NCBI RefSeq assembly: GCF_950066645.1 | Contig: NZ_CATMFB010000001.1 | Span: 337,499 to 401,498, forward strand | From: an uncultured Thalassolituus sp. | Lineage (GTDB): Bacteria > Pseudomonadota > Gammaproteobacteria > Pseudomonadales > Oceanobacteraceae | Direction: 5' to 3' | Length of the DNA: 64,000 nt | In this document: positions 45,319 through 53,762 of the stretch, one piece after another | How positions within the stretch are numbered: the first letter of the stretch is position 1 | Layout of the letters: each line of letters begins with the position of its first letter | Position numbers and translations under genes: made by a program | The notes under the pieces: model-generated | Databases searched by the model: none | The model's input: only the letters and a program-made list of their open reading frames with translations | Told to the model about the DNA's origin: nothing

Positions 45319-46626
45319 TCAGATCCTGCAGACAAATTCTTCAAATTTTCCGGAAGCTGCGCGTGGAATCTCATTGGTTATCCGTATTTCAATGTTAAAG
45401 GGATATCCCATTGCTTCCTGAATAATACCCATCATCTTTTTTTCACGAGCCTTGTCCGGTGGGTTATCGGAGACAAGGTGGACAACAATGCCGGTGGCGG
45501 AGACCTGTTCGAGCTGAAACTGCGCGTCAGGTACGAGATCCATCAGGGCCATTGGGTTATAAGACGGCCAGCTTTTGCGGCCATCGGGATATTTCACCAG
45601 ATTTCTTGTTCTGCCGATCACCCGTTTAATCACCGGGAGGGTAATGCCGCAGTCGCAGCCTGCACCTGCAATAGCGTAGTCACCGATTTCATATCGGAGC
45701 AGCGGCATGATGTAATTCTGCAGCGATGTAACGACTACCCGCCCAGTCTGGCCAGGTCTGCAAGGGGCATTGTTGTCATCAAGAATTTCGACAATGCAGT
45801 TTTCCAGCTGAATATGATAGTGATCGTGTCGGGGGCACTGCAGTGCCATGTAGCCCATCTCCTGAGAGCTGTACATGTCAGCGACACGACATGAGAAGGC
45901 CGTACGGCAGTACTGACGCATTTCTGGTGTCAGTGTTTCGCCTAAGGTGGAAATCCCCTTCAGAGACAGCTGTGCGCCCATACGGCGATGTATTTTGGCC
46001 AGCTCCAGCAGGTTGCTGGGATACGTCAGGAGATAATCGGGCTGGATTTCTGTGAGCCAGCGATACTGAAGTTCCAGAGGTTCGATACTGTTCAGCGTCG
46101 ACATTTTACCGGAATATCCAAGGGTCGCGCTCGCAGGCCCCCAGTGGCCCTGGCTGACACCCGGATACCGCGCCTTCTCGGGCGCCTGATATTTTATAGC
46201 TGCCATGTGACCACTGAGGTCACGCCCAGCCCACAGGTGATCCCGCACGGTCTGTGCACGCCAGAACATCTGAGCGTAATCAGAGGAGTAACTGACAACC
46301 GGACGACCGGTCGAGCCAGAACTCCGGAACTCATACGCTTTACCGTGGTTCTCCGGTGGCGATTCGCTTTGCAGGGTAGTGCCGGCTTTCTGTAAGTTCG
46401 CGCGGGTCAGAATCGGAAACCGTTGCCAGTCAATCTTACCCTGCATCCGGATAATTTCCGGATGATTCCGGTAATAAGGTACCGTCTGAAGGGCGTGTTG
46501 CAGCAGCTGAGTAAGGCGCTGATCGACGAGGCGCGACTGCTCTTTCAGCGGCAGAGTCTGCGTCTGCTGCAGACGGAACTGTATTGCCAGCGCGCTGGCA
46601 GTATTTCCGGTAGGTATATCAATCAT
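45319..46626 (-). CDS. CapK/PaaK-like adenylate-forming enzyme
   Basis: A 435-aa member of the phenylacetate-CoA ligase/CapK group of AMP-forming enzymes. The phosphate loop is FRSSGSTGRPVVSY, followed by DMYSSQEMGYMALQCPRH, GRVVVTSLQNYIMPLLRYEIGD and the CDCGITLPVIKRVIGR motif with Cys residues. The C-terminal lysine region is IPRAASGKFEEFV. ATG 46626 is chosen, overlapping the upstream gene by 8 bp; the frame extends to 46677. It activates an unknown carboxylic acid, perhaps for surface polymer or lipid modification. Confidence 0.85.
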   Translation of the reverse strand: MIDIPTGNTASALAIQFRLQQTQTLPLKEQSRLVDQRLTQLLQHALQTVPYYRNHPEIIRMQGKIDWQRFPILTRANLQKAGTTLQSESPPENHGKAYEFRSSGSTGRPVVSYSSDYAQMFWRAQTVRDHLWAGRDLSGHMAAIKYQAPEKARYPGVSQGHWGPASATLGYSGKMSTLNSIEPLELQYRWLTEIQPDYLLTYPSNLLELAKIHRRMGAQLSLKGISTLGETLTPEMRQYCRTAFSCRVADMYSSQEMGYMALQCPRHDHYHIQLENCIVEILDDNNAPCRPGQTGRVVVTSLQNYIMPLLRYEIGDYAIAGAGCDCGITLPVIKRVIGRTRNLVKYPDGRKSWPSYNPMALMDLVPDAQFQLEQVSATGIVVHLVSDNPPDKAREKKMMGIIQEAMGYPFNIEIRITNEIPRAASGKFEEFVCRI

Positions 46627-47308
46627 CGGATTTTTCTGTGGGGTTGGCCCGCTCCAGGCGCTTTGCGTACCGCTCAACCATAATGGCGTGTAAATCTGGG
46701 TTTTCGGTTTTCAGCTGCTCAATCGAGTCTGCAAACTCTCTGTCGCGCTGAAGACGCTGCTCCTGCGAGTATTTTCGGCTTTCTTCCTTGCGCTTTCTGT
46801 TTATTTCGCGCCGAACCGCCTGAGCCTCTTCTTTAGTCAGTGTTTTCCAGTCGGCTTCCGTAACGTTGGAAATATCGATGTGAGCAGGGATGCTGTTTGA
46901 TCTGCCCTGTGCCGCCGTTGCCGGGTTCTGAGCCACTTTTGCCTCTGCGAGTTGAGCGACGGGAACCAGGTTCCTCTTTCCGCCGTACTCACCAAGGGGA
47001 AGTACATCAATAGAAGTAAGTTGCCCTTTGTCATCAAACCCCTGAATCGTACTGAATTGTCCTTCGACGACGCGAATCAGTTGACTGAGTCCCAGTTCAA
47101 TACGGGGTAACTCAATAATGGCGTTCATCGTATCGTCACAACGAATACTGATACCCGCTTTATCGTTCAGTTCAGAAAGGAACAGAACAACATCGGCTTT
47201 CTCTTGCTGAGGTAGAAATGTTCCGTCTGTATTCCTGATCAGTAACTCAGCGTTCGCGAACAAAGGAAATAACAGGAGCAGAGGGATAAATAGTCTGTGG
47301 TATTTCAT
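46619..47308 (-). CDS. Small periplasmic STN-like protein with C-terminal coiled coil (copy 1)
   Basis: A 229-aa protein with signal peptide (YHRLFIPLLLLFPLFANA). Residues about 30-110 (LFLSELNDKAGISIRCDD, then QLIRVVEGQFSTIQGF, TSIDVLPLG) resemble the secretin/TonB short N-terminal domain. The C-terminal 70 residues are charged and helical (RKRKEESRKYSQEQRLQRDR). It is a clear paralogue of the 196-aa product at 50531-51121: both have the order signal, STN-like domain, (T/G)xIDxLPxG, linker, EEx(A/Q)..., Arg/Glu/Gln coil. It follows the lipoprotein gene in both loci. Confidence 0.78.
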   Translation of the reverse strand: MKYHRLFIPLLLLFPLFANAELLIRNTDGTFLPQQEKADVVLFLSELNDKAGISIRCDDTMNAIIELPRIELGLSQLIRVVEGQFSTIQGFDDKGQLTSIDVLPLGEYGGKRNLVPVAQLAEAKVAQNPATAAQGRSNSIPAHIDISNVTEADWKTLTKEEAQAVRREINRKRKEESRKYSQEQRLQRDREFADSIEQLKTENPDLHAIMVERYAKRLERANPTEKSDD

Positions 47309-47330
47309 GGGAGGGTTATCCGGTAGAAAC

Positions 47331-47356
47331 TACAGAGGGGCTTGCGCCCCTCTGTA
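47331..47356 (-). terminator. Hairpin between lipoprotein 1 and its STN-like partner
   Basis: An 11-bp perfect stem (TACAGAGGGGC / GCCCCTCTGTA) with a TTGC loop, 28 bp after the lipoprotein stop. No strong T-tract follows on the minus strand (GTTTC), so partial termination or mRNA processing is likely, leaving more lipoprotein than partner. Confidence 0.65.
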
Positions 47357-47384
47357 AACGGAATTAACTCAGGTTAATTCGCAA

Positions 47385-49637
47385 TCAGTCGAGCCAGTTG
47401 TACTGTACACAGTTACCCAGTGCACACTGAGCACCCGTCGTGATACCACCGGCCAGACCAGCTGTTTCACCCGTACCTGCAGTCAGGACAGCGTCATCGT
47501 TAACGGAAGAGTAACGATCGGCGCCACTGTAGAGGTACGCCTGACCAGCAAAGCCACCTTCGGTGTCTTCAATGGAAGCATCAGCATTACCACCGGCGAG
47601 GCTGAGATCGCCGCGCAGGGAAACACGCTCTGCAGCATTCATGAAGATGAAACCTGCCCAGCCGCCGTTGTTGCCACCATTACCGCCATTCATGGAGATA
47701 TCCATATTAATGTTGGCATTGCCATAGAAAGACCAGGCGTACAGGTCACCAGCTTCATTACCGCTGTAGTAAGTGTCTGTCGTGGCTGTACCTTCCGCAG
47801 ACCCACCATCAGAGTTCAGAGTACCAGTCGCTTCGACATCATCGAGGCCCGACAGGTAGAAGCTACCGCCGGATGCACCAGAGGCGCCATCTACGTCTTC
47901 GGCTGTGAAGCCGGTTGCGTTACCACCTGACAGTGACAGGTCACCCTCGAACGTCACAGGAGTTTCTCCCACCTCGGCCTGCATAAAGTAGCTCTCAGTG
48001 TATGAGGAGATACTTACGCTACCGCCGGCACCGGCTGAGCCGCCTTCAGCACCGTATTCAGTGTTGTAAACAGCGTCACCGCCTTCAGCGATGATACTGG
48101 TTGATACTGCAACAGGTGCGGTAGGAGCGTATGCATAGGAGTTATCCATTTCATTGCTCTCGGCGTAAATGTTTACGCTACCTGCTGGGTAACCTGTTGC
48201 GCCATTACCGCCAGATACATCGATAGACTGGTAGCCTACAACCAGGGTTTCGTATTCGGACAAGGAAGTAGCGTCATGGTTGAACGAAATATAACCACCG
48301 TTTCCTCCGCGGTATCCTGCAGCGTCGCTATAACCGTCGGCAATCAGGTTGCCAGTTACAGCGAACATACCTGCAGCACCTTCGCCACCAAAGCCATTGT
48401 CTGCTTCGTATGAGTTAAAGGAAATATATCCGCCATCGCCACCAGTGTAATCGCCAGCCGCGGAACCGCCAGATACATTGATACTACCAGTGTTAATCAG
48501 ACGAGCATCTTCACGATTTACTATCTCATTGTAGTAAGGCTCGATTTCAAAGGTCACGTAGCCGCCTTCACCGCCGCTGCTGCCATCTTCGGTGTTGACT
48601 GCGTTGGCGCCCAGCGCACTGATATCGCCAGTGTTGATCAGAACCATTGGGCTGTAGAAGTAGACCTGGGCTTCGTTTGAGCTGTACAGGTTGTCACCGG
48701 TACCGCCATTCAGAGATATAGCGCCGGTGTTGGCAATCATAACTTCTGAACTAATGTAAACGTCACCACCTTCGTTGACTGAACCTTCCGCGCTGTCGCC
48801 TGCATTGGCCGTGATCGCGCCAGTGTTCTCAACAGCATACTCACCATTAAGGTTGATAGAACCGCCTTCACCACCGACAGCATCTGCTTCGGTCACATCA
48901 GCGCCGGATGCGTTAATCGCACCAGCATTAAAGATGTACATAGCATTAATGTTGAGATCGCGTGCATCCGGGTATTCAGCGCTCTGGCCGTTCAGTTCAA
49001 TAGAACCGGTACCGGAGTATACAAACGGGTTCAGGTTCAGGTGAGGGCGCAGATCTGAATCTACTTCGTCGCCTTCCAGTGCATTGGCGGTAGTGATCGC
49101 GCCATTGTTCACGATGTCATTTGGCAGATACAGATACGCAGTGCTGCTATCTGTGGCCAGCGTCAGGGTTGCGCCTTCTGCGATTTCAATGCCAGTAATC
49201 AGAGTGGCCAGCTTGCCGAGAACAGGAGAATCTTCTTCGGTATCGCCGTCATAGCGATACAGGCTGCTGCCGTAATAGTAAACGTCGCCGCTTTCCAGAG
49301 TATCTTCGCTGGAGTAAGTCTTGATAGTGACGCTAGAAGACACGGTCAGAGGGTTGCTGCCCAGGTTTACTTCGTAATCAGGAAGATCGTAGTCAGCATC
49401 CGGGGTACCGCGGTTACTCAGGGTTACCTGGCCGTAGCTGGAGGATTTCTCCAGAGAAACACTACCGCCATAATTACCACGGTACATGCCATCACCACCT
49501 TTGGCAGAGATGACGGAAGTACCTTCGCTGTTGTTGCGCAGGCCATCGGCTTTTGAACTGGAAGAATCGCCGCCACAGGCGGTCAGTGTGATTGCAGTTG
49601 CGAGGGCCGCAACTTTAAACGGAAGAGCGTAGCTCAT
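47385..49637 (-). CDS. Large Gly/Ser-rich lipoprotein, predicted beta-helix (copy 1)
   Basis: A 750-aa protein with lipoprotein signal VAALATAITLTACGGDSSSS; the residues after Cys are GG, so outer-membrane sorting is expected. After a domain with LYRYDGDTEEDSPVLGKLAT, the body repeats the patterns NTGAI/NTGDI and GGEGGYxxF or GGNGGYISF with Gly, Asn, Ser and Tyr, typical of right-handed beta-helices. The C-terminus ends CALGNCVQYNWLD, likely a disulfide cap. The 772-aa copy at 51211 has the same layout. SD AAGGAAC precedes ATG 49637. Probably surface exposed; function unknown. Confidence 0.8.
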   Translation of the reverse strand: MSYALPFKVAALATAITLTACGGDSSSSKADGLRNNSEGTSVISAKGGDGMYRGNYGGSVSLEKSSSYGQVTLSNRGTPDADYDLPDYEVNLGSNPLTVSSSVTIKTYSSEDTLESGDVYYYGSSLYRYDGDTEEDSPVLGKLATLITGIEIAEGATLTLATDSSTAYLYLPNDIVNNGAITTANALEGDEVDSDLRPHLNLNPFVYSGTGSIELNGQSAEYPDARDLNINAMYIFNAGAINASGADVTEADAVGGEGGSINLNGEYAVENTGAITANAGDSAEGSVNEGGDVYISSEVMIANTGAISLNGGTGDNLYSSNEAQVYFYSPMVLINTGDISALGANAVNTEDGSSGGEGGYVTFEIEPYYNEIVNREDARLINTGSINVSGGSAAGDYTGGDGGYISFNSYEADNGFGGEGAAGMFAVTGNLIADGYSDAAGYRGGNGGYISFNHDATSLSEYETLVVGYQSIDVSGGNGATGYPAGSVNIYAESNEMDNSYAYAPTAPVAVSTSIIAEGGDAVYNTEYGAEGGSAGAGGSVSISSYTESYFMQAEVGETPVTFEGDLSLSGGNATGFTAEDVDGASGASGGSFYLSGLDDVEATGTLNSDGGSAEGTATTDTYYSGNEAGDLYAWSFYGNANINMDISMNGGNGGNNGGWAGFIFMNAAERVSLRGDLSLAGGNADASIEDTEGGFAGQAYLYSGADRYSSVNDDAVLTAGTGETAGLAGGITTGAQCALGNCVQYNWLD

Positions 49638-49882
49638 GATCGAGTTCCTTCGTCATTTATGTAGTAATCCGGGCTGAGGCATTTTTTGAGATAAGCCTGA
49701 TCAGCTGACCCGCAACCATACCGTCAATCGAGTATCAGGTAAAAGGATTTGTCGGGTCAGTTTGTTGGCGTATCCGGTCTCAGTATGACTTCAGCGGTTA
49801 ACTGATATCATAATTACCAGTATTTTTAAGGCATTGAGTCACATCATTTATTGGTGTCAGAAAGGTGCTCTGGCCCACAATT

Positions 49883-50503
49883 ATGACAATTGATCGCGCA
49901 AGGGAGAGACATTTGGTTCAGAATAAGGCCACTCTGAATGGCGCAGGTGGCATCATGCCCGGAAAATCATTGGTTTCGTTAAACACCGGTTTCGGCGTGT
50001 CCTCATTAGGACTCGTGCTGGTGGCAGAGTGTGCCGGCGAGATCTGTGCTGTTTCTCTTGGGGATGATCGCCTGGCGATGCTCAATGAATTGCATAAGAG
50101 CTTTCCGAACGTGCCGGTCAACCGGGCGGGGTCGCCCCAGCTGTCAGGGCTGATCGCCAGAGTGGTTCGTTGTATAGAAAATCCAGATGAATCCAGAGCG
50201 GAGTTGCCACTTCATATTCTGGGCACCAGTTTTCAGTGTGATGTCTGGCGTGCGCTGCAGGAAATCCCTCCAGGCGAGGTGCGGACATACGCTGAGCTGG
50301 CCCGTGCGACGGGGCATCCTGACGCGACCCGGGCCGTAGCGAATGCGTGTGGCGCGAATAAGCTGGCGGTAGTTATCCCTTGTCACCGTGTGGTGCGTTC
50401 AGATGGTGGGCTTGGCGGCTATCGATGGGGCGTCACCCGCAAAGAGCGACTGCTGAATCGCGAAGCTGGTATTGAGCACGCGATCTGTACGGGTACCTTC
50501 TGA
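49883..50503 (+). CDS. ogt: Methylated-DNA--protein-cysteine methyltransferase
   Basis: About 206 aa. The active site VIPCHRVV carries the alkyl-accepting Cys; FQCDVWRALQEIPPGEVRTYAELA and the RAVANACGANKLA helix are typical, and the C-terminus has GGYRWGVTRKERLL. The N-terminal part resembles the Ada C-terminal half (SLGLVLVAECAGEICAVSLGDD). It repairs O6-alkylguanine. Start uncertain: ATG 49883, or TTG 49913, which has the better ribosome site (AAGGGAG), or GTG 49865. It lies between the two lipoprotein loci on the opposite strand. Confidence 0.9.
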   Translation: MTIDRARERHLVQNKATLNGAGGIMPGKSLVSLNTGFGVSSLGLVLVAECAGEICAVSLGDDRLAMLNELHKSFPNVPVNRAGSPQLSGLIARVVRCIENPDESRAELPLHILGTSFQCDVWRALQEIPPGEVRTYAELARATGHPDATRAVANACGANKLAVVIPCHRVVRSDGGLGGYRWGVTRKERLLNREAGIEHAICTGTF

Positions 50504-50530
50504 TCTTCCCCTCGCTGATCCTTGAGTCGC

Positions 50531-51121
50531 TTACTTTCCTTTCTCAATTTCGCGAATCAGCTCTGGTGGATAGCGCACGCGAATTTTCTTATAGCGCTCA
50601 GGGTCTGACTCTCTGATTGCCATCAGACGAGTTTTCTGGCGTTCCATCTGTTCACGCTTCTGTTCTGAGAACGTGCGCTCCGTCATTTGCTGGCGCTCCT
50701 GATGGTAACGTTGTATGACGACTTGTTTGTCCTGTTGTGGAAGGGCAGCCCACTCTTCGGCGGAATATTCGCCTGCTTTTTTTGTGGTTGAACCTGTCGT
50801 TGTGTTCGAGGGGTTTACCTCTGAGCGGCGGATCAGAATCAGATCAGTAACAGACGTCCTTCCTTTGGGGAGAATATCAATGCCCGTCAGTTTCCCCCCC
50901 CGATAGGAAGAAATTGTGCTGAATTCCTGTTCCAGCCAACGCAGTAATGCGGGGTCACTCAGGTCGCTGCTATAACTCACTGAGTTGGCAATGGCCTCTT
51001 TTGAGTAGCGAACAGTGACGCCGGTGTCACTGAGTTGTGCAAGACGATTGAGCAGATTCTCTTCTGCACTGGTATGGCCGCATATCAGCATACTCGCGAC
51101 AAGCAGGAATCTATGGAACAT
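50531..51121 (-). CDS. Small periplasmic STN-like protein with C-terminal coiled coil (copy 2)
   Basis: A 196-aa protein with signal peptide (RFLLVASMLICGHTSA) and ribosome site GGAGA. The first half (LLNRLAQLSDTGVTVRYSKE, then LLRWLEQEFSTISSY and LTGIDILPKG) matches the copy at 46619-47308. The second half is a charged helix (RQQMTERTFSEQKREQMERQ). It follows lipoprotein 2 by 89 bp. Unlike copy 1, no ligase or methyltransferase follows. Confidence 0.78.
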   Translation of the reverse strand: MFHRFLLVASMLICGHTSAEENLLNRLAQLSDTGVTVRYSKEAIANSVSYSSDLSDPALLRWLEQEFSTISSYRGGKLTGIDILPKGRTSVTDLILIRRSEVNPSNTTTGSTTKKAGEYSAEEWAALPQQDKQVVIQRYHQERQQMTERTFSEQKREQMERQKTRLMAIRESDPERYKKIRVRYPPELIREIEKGK

Positions 51122-51140
51122 GACTTTTCTCCAGATACAG

Positions 51141-51191
51141 AAAAGGGAGGCGTGCCTCCCTTTTTGGGGTAAACCGGGAGCACTCCCGGTT
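51141..51191 (-). terminator. Two tandem hairpins between lipoprotein 2 and its STN-like partner
   Basis: Read on the minus strand, the first hairpin (51172-51191, AACCGGGAG / CTCCCGGTT, CA loop) is followed by a second (51141-51164, AAAAGGGAGG / CCTCCCTTTT). The second ends in CCCTTTTCT, terminator-like. The position matches the hairpin in the other locus. Confidence 0.7.
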
Positions 51192-51210
51192 CAGACAACC
51201 AGGTGGCTGA

Positions 51211-53529
51211 TCAGTCGTCGACTGATAGCAGGCACTGGCCAGCAATACAGGTTTCATCTTCGAAGATGGAACCCAGAAGCCCACCACTGACACCACTACC
51301 GCCAGTAATAGTGTAGCTGGCGGACAGGTTGTAAGCGTCGGTTTCACTGTACATGTAAAGCTCACCGCCGTTACCGCCGAACGATGATTCCCGTGTCGCG
51401 TCGGCATCGCCACCATCCAGCGTCAGAGAACCCGCGATAGTGACTGAACCGCTTTCGCTGCCTACGTACATTTCACCAGCATCACCTGCCCGGTCAAGAC
51501 CAGAGCCGCCAGCGAGGTTAACTGTTGAGCTCAGAGAAACGTTGCCTGCAGAGCTGTAGGCAGCAACATCGCCACCTTCGCCACCGGCAACATATTCCGC
51601 ATCTGACTCTGTGCCAGTGAAGGTTGCATCTGCGCCAAGAGCGGAGATTGCACCTGTGAACGTAAGGTCGCCTGAAGCAAACATCAGGATCTCGCCGCCT
51701 TCGCCACCAGAGCCATAGATCACCTGTGTATCTGAGGAAACAGAAGTAGAGTCAGCAGTCAGATTTGCTTCAATTGATACTGCAGCTGGCTCAGCGTCTT
51801 CACTGTAGTAGTGACCAATCTGGATATAGCCACCAGACGCTGCATAGGCGTAGTCTTCGACGTTACCATCGATCAGAGTGCCAGAGCTCACAGTAATGTC
51901 TGAGATCAGGTTGACTGGGGCAGCGATTACGCTCTCCTCTGCCTCTTCTTCGACTGCGATGCGGATACCACCGTAACCACCACCAGTTCCGTCGATCAAC
52001 ACCGCTCCGCCTGAACCAGCGCGGTATGGTGCGTCACCCCCCTGAGCACTGATGGACTCATAGCCAAGCAGCTGGGTTTCTGTGGTAGACGCCTCTGAGG
52101 AGTAGTGCATGATACCAAGGCCACCACCGTAACCACCGGAAGCGCCGGTGTAGGTATCTATGTTCATTTCCGCGGTGTTGTCGCCACCATTGGAAGAGAA
52201 GTTACCGGAAATAGCGACCTGAACGTCCGTATCGTAATAGTTTACGGTCTCGTTTGTTTCTGTTTCGCTGTTGTATTCGCTGCCTGTTTCAATCGCCGTC
52301 AGGTAGATGTAACCACCGTTGCCTCCTCTGCGGCGATCGCTCGTCGTTGCACCACCATTAGCAGTGATGTCACCGGTGTTCACCAGCATTGGAGTAATGG
52401 CGCTCAGATCAATGCCGGCTGGAATGTCTTCGCTATCGAACTCTTCTTCGATCAATGTCAGGCCACCCGCCAGTTGAATCTGTACAGATCCTGCGGGGGT
52501 GCCATAACTGTCTGCTGTAGTTGCTTCGCCACTGGTATCAATTGAGCCAGTGTTCGCAATCACGAGGCCACCATAAATTGAGACGCTGCCACTACTGTAG
52601 CTATTGGATGAGTGTGTATTTGGCGCTGCAGATGTATCGATGCTGCCGCTGTTCAGAACACCCACACCGCCGGCCAGGCTGATGTAGCCCCCTGAGCCAG
52701 AGAACGTACCTTCTTCGGCGTTTTCTTCTGAGAGGCTTGCGCCTTCCGAGAGGAGTGCACCGGAATTGTCGATGGCCAGGGCGTACAGTGAGATATAGCC
52801 ACCACGCTGACCAGATCCGGCTTCAGCGCTGGTGTCAATGTCGCCTGAGTTAGAGATAAGCGCCGCATTAATATTGAGAGAATTGCCTGGGTTTTTAATG
52901 GAGCCTTCATTAACAACCGCATACGCTTCCAGGGAAAGCGAACCTTCACCACCGCTTGTTAACGTTCCTTTAACAACAACATCGTTCTCGAAGGAGGCAT
53001 AACCTTCACCTGCCTGGAGAGTGAGTGTTGCGCCCGCTCCTACCTCCAGACCAGTGACTTCTGAGCCTTCGCTGCCGTATACCGGCTCAACATCACCATC
53101 TACCTCTGCAGTGGCGCCGTCGTAACGGTACATACCACCACGATAGAGGTACAGTTCACCTGTCGCGAGAGTGTCGCCACTCACTTCGATGTCAGACAGA
53201 AGTGTATCTGTGGAAATGACGGCAGGGTTGGTGCCGAGGTCTGCACTGATTGCCGGAAGCTGTGGGTCAAGTACAACAGTGTCGGTATTTACCACGCGGA
53301 TTGCCGCGCTACTGTTTGCTTTGGCGATAGAAATATAGCCGCCACCGCCGCCGATAGAACCGTTACCGCCGTTTGCGCTGATGCGGTAGGTCGGTACAGG
53401 GGCCTGTTCAATGACAGGCAGGTTGTCAGCAACGATATTGTTGCTTGAAGAGCCATTGTCGCTGCAGCCTGCTGTCAGGGCCACAGCCAGTGCAAGGGCA
53501 CTGCTACGGTAAGGAAGTGACTGGTACAT
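51211..53529 (-). CDS. Large Gly/Ser-rich lipoprotein, predicted beta-helix (copy 2)
   Basis: A 772-aa protein. ATG 53529 has CAGGAG 8 bp upstream; the frame extends to 53562. Lipoprotein signal LALAVALTAGCSDNGSSS, with Ser at +2 (outer membrane). It shares with copy 1 the early block LYLYRGGMYRYDGATAEVDG, then ISNSGDIDTS / IANTGSIDTSG turns, GGNGGYIYL and GGSGGAV repeats, and a C-terminus with two Cys (CIAGQCLLSVDD). The body is predicted as a right-handed beta-helix. It looks like a surface scaffold or adhesin; function unknown. Confidence 0.8.
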   Translation of the reverse strand: MYQSLPYRSSALALAVALTAGCSDNGSSSNNIVADNLPVIEQAPVPTYRISANGGNGSIGGGGGYISIAKANSSAAIRVVNTDTVVLDPQLPAISADLGTNPAVISTDTLLSDIEVSGDTLATGELYLYRGGMYRYDGATAEVDGDVEPVYGSEGSEVTGLEVGAGATLTLQAGEGYASFENDVVVKGTLTSGGEGSLSLEAYAVVNEGSIKNPGNSLNINAALISNSGDIDTSAEAGSGQRGGYISLYALAIDNSGALLSEGASLSEENAEEGTFSGSGGYISLAGGVGVLNSGSIDTSAAPNTHSSNSYSSGSVSIYGGLVIANTGSIDTSGEATTADSYGTPAGSVQIQLAGGLTLIEEEFDSEDIPAGIDLSAITPMLVNTGDITANGGATTSDRRRGGNGGYIYLTAIETGSEYNSETETNETVNYYDTDVQVAISGNFSSNGGDNTAEMNIDTYTGASGGYGGGLGIMHYSSEASTTETQLLGYESISAQGGDAPYRAGSGGAVLIDGTGGGYGGIRIAVEEEAEESVIAAPVNLISDITVSSGTLIDGNVEDYAYAASGGYIQIGHYYSEDAEPAAVSIEANLTADSTSVSSDTQVIYGSGGEGGEILMFASGDLTFTGAISALGADATFTGTESDAEYVAGGEGGDVAAYSSAGNVSLSSTVNLAGGSGLDRAGDAGEMYVGSESGSVTIAGSLTLDGGDADATRESSFGGNGGELYMYSETDAYNLSASYTITGGSGVSGGLLGSIFEDETCIAGQCLLSVDD

Positions 53530-53584
53530 TCTATTGCTCCTGAATATTGGGAAATCCCTCACTTATCTGGAGGGTTTTGTCAGA

Positions 53585-53650
53585 ATGCGACACTACATAA
53601 TGCGATTACATTAGTAAACATGCGACAAAAGAATGTCACCAATATGTCAC
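53585..53650. promoter_or_regulatory. Cluster of related heptamers upstream of lipoprotein 2
   Basis: On the plus strand ATGCGAC (53585), ATGCGAT (53600), ATGCGAC (53620), ATGTCAC (53633) and ATGTCAC (53644) occur within 66 bp. The last two are 11 bp apart, one helical turn. They could be operator half-sites for the lipoprotein gene. No matching cluster was seen before lipoprotein 1. Confidence 0.35.
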
Positions 53651-53762
53651 TTAAGGAAAACAAAAATGGCCCGATTTGACAGTTATTCGGGTGGGGCGAG
53701 AGAGTCAGATGTGAGGGGAAACGCAGAATGGTGTGGCGCAAATTGCCACACCATAAGCGCTG

